Part shown: piece after piece, positions 6,562 to 7,235 of the stretch | Numbering within the stretch: the first letter of the stretch is position 1 | How the letters are laid out: each line of letters starts with the position of its first letter | Assembly: GCA_022837245.1 (NCBI GenBank) | Contig: JALHHX010000108.1 | Coordinates: 1 to 7,235, forward strand | Length of the DNA stretch: 7,235 nt | Direction: 5' to 3' | Source of the DNA: Lentisphaerota bacterium | Lineage (GTDB): Bacteria > Verrucomicrobiota > Kiritimatiellia > RFP12 > UBA3636 | Notes under the pieces: generated by a model | What the model was told of the DNA's origin: nothing | Databases searched by the model: none | Seen by the model: the letters and a program-made list of their open reading frames with translations, nothing else | Position numbers and translations under genes: made by a program

Positions 6562-7235
6562 CTAGTCGCGCGCGAGGGTTGCGGCTAGCACGCGCTCGGC
6601 ACCGTTTGCCTTGAGCGCGGCGGCGCATTCAGAAAGCGTCGCCCCGGTGGTCATTACGTCGTCTATCAGCAGAATGCAGCGTCCGTAGACCCAGGGATGC
6701 ATGTCCGGTGGCGATAAAAACACGCCTGCGACGTTTTTGCGGCGCTGCCCGGCATTGAGGTGGGTTTGAGTCGGGGTGTTGCGTCGACGTCGCAGAATTC
6801 GCGGAACGTTCGGAATTGAAATGCGGCGCGATAAATCTTCCGCGAGTATGCCAGCCTGGTTGTAGCCGCGTGAGCGTTGCTTCACCGGACTTAGGGGCAC
6901 GGGGCAGATGACGTCTATATTCTCGGGACCGTAGTTTGCGATCACGCAGCCTTCGAGAAGTTCGGCTAGCTCACGCCGCAGCCAGGTGGCCTTGTTGTAC
7001 TTGAACTTGTGCACCAGCGTGCGCACTGGCCCGGTGAAGGAGGCGGCGCTGCGCGCGGCGTCGAATTTAGGCGGAAGCGCGTGGCACTGTCCGCACACTG
7101 CCACGACGTTGCCGGCAGCCTCTGGGCTCATCATCATTTTGCCGCAGGTGGAGCAACAGGCGAGGGGAGGGTGGATTGTAACAGCGGCACGGCAATTGCC
7201 GCAGACGTGCGTTTCGGCTGGAGCACCGCAGACTG
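6562..7235 (-). CDS. comF: ComF-family phosphoribosyltransferase-like protein, 5' end outside window
   Basis: ComF/GntX-type protein, linked in naturally competent bacteria to DNA uptake but widespread and of unproven biochemical role. The frame has no stop up to the window edge, so the N-terminus is missing. The Met cluster at 7129-7137 is internal: the codons upstream read into zinc-ribbon cysteines typical of ComF, with Cys at 7228-7230, CGNC at 7192-7203, a C-C-S-T-C group at 7144-7158, and CGQC at 7084-7095. Downstream come the usual PPKFDAARS (22-30 counted from the Met at 7137), a basic HKFKYN segment, the ComF signature PVPLSPVKQRSRGYNQA (79-95) and a canonical PRPP-binding motif LIDDVMTTG (157-165, bases 6643-6669). 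The visible part is 224 codons, close to a full-length ComF, so few residues should be missing. The protein ends 138 bases before pyrE, on the same strand. Confidence 0.93.
   Translation of the reverse strand, partial: VCGAPAETHVCGNCRAAVTIHPPLACCSTCGKMMMSPEAAGNVVAVCGQCHALPPKFDAARSAASFTGPVRTLVHKFKYNKATWLRRELAELLEGCVIANYGPENIDVICPVPLSPVKQRSRGYNQAGILAEDLSRRISIPNVPRILRRRRNTPTQTHLNAGQRRKNVAGVFLSPPDMHPWVYGRCILLIDDVMTTGATLSECAAALKANGAERVLAATLARD

Noticed and set aside
6389..6628. 79-codon minus-strand frame spanning the comF end, the gap and the pyrE start
   Set aside because: It overlaps both neighbours in another frame, covers the promoter candidate and has an Arg-rich sequence without motifs.

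Overview
The window holds five protein-coding genes in two convergent blocks, with no rRNA, tRNA, CRISPR array, insertion sequence or phage gene that I can recognise. The DNA is GC-rich in the genes and AT-rich in the first ~120 bases. None of the four visible gene starts has a strong Shine-Dalgarno sequence. The left block encodes a cytoplasmic Gfo/Idh/MocA-type oxidoreductase next to a very large exported glycoside-hydrolase-like protein. Both features fit a carbohydrate-degrading member of the PVC group (Lentisphaerota, Kiritimatiellota or Verrucomicrobiota). This placement is an inference from gene style, not from a marker gene, and a Bacteroidota-like or Planctomycete host cannot be excluded.

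Left block, plus strand (121-4348): the oxidoreductase (394 aa) is followed after 22 bases by the 1006-aa exported protein. The oxidoreductase has a Rossmann NAD site, the EKP motif, a Lys/His catalytic pair and an unusual four-cysteine cluster. The exported protein has an N-terminal signal segment, a beta-rich N-terminal region, a TIM-barrel-like middle with two candidate catalytic glutamates, a Rossmann-like domain resembling the beta-galactosidase trimerisation domain, and a C-terminal beta domain. The spacing suggests co-transcription: the large protein would act on a glycan outside the cytoplasm and the oxidoreductase on a released sugar inside. The substrate cannot be read from the sequence.

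Centre (4349-4448): a 100-base gap between the converging genes contains a long interrupted inverted repeat that may serve as a shared terminator.

Right block, minus strand (7235 down to 4449): comF-like phosphoribosyltransferase (5' end outside the window), then a 138-base gap with a plausible sigma-70-type promoter, then pyrE (orotate phosphoribosyltransferase) and thrC (threonine synthase). The last two are separated by one base and are probably translationally coupled. These are housekeeping genes. The most interesting material lies in the left block: an exported glycoside-hydrolase-like protein with no family I can assign, and its partner dehydrogenase with a putative metal-binding cysteine cluster.
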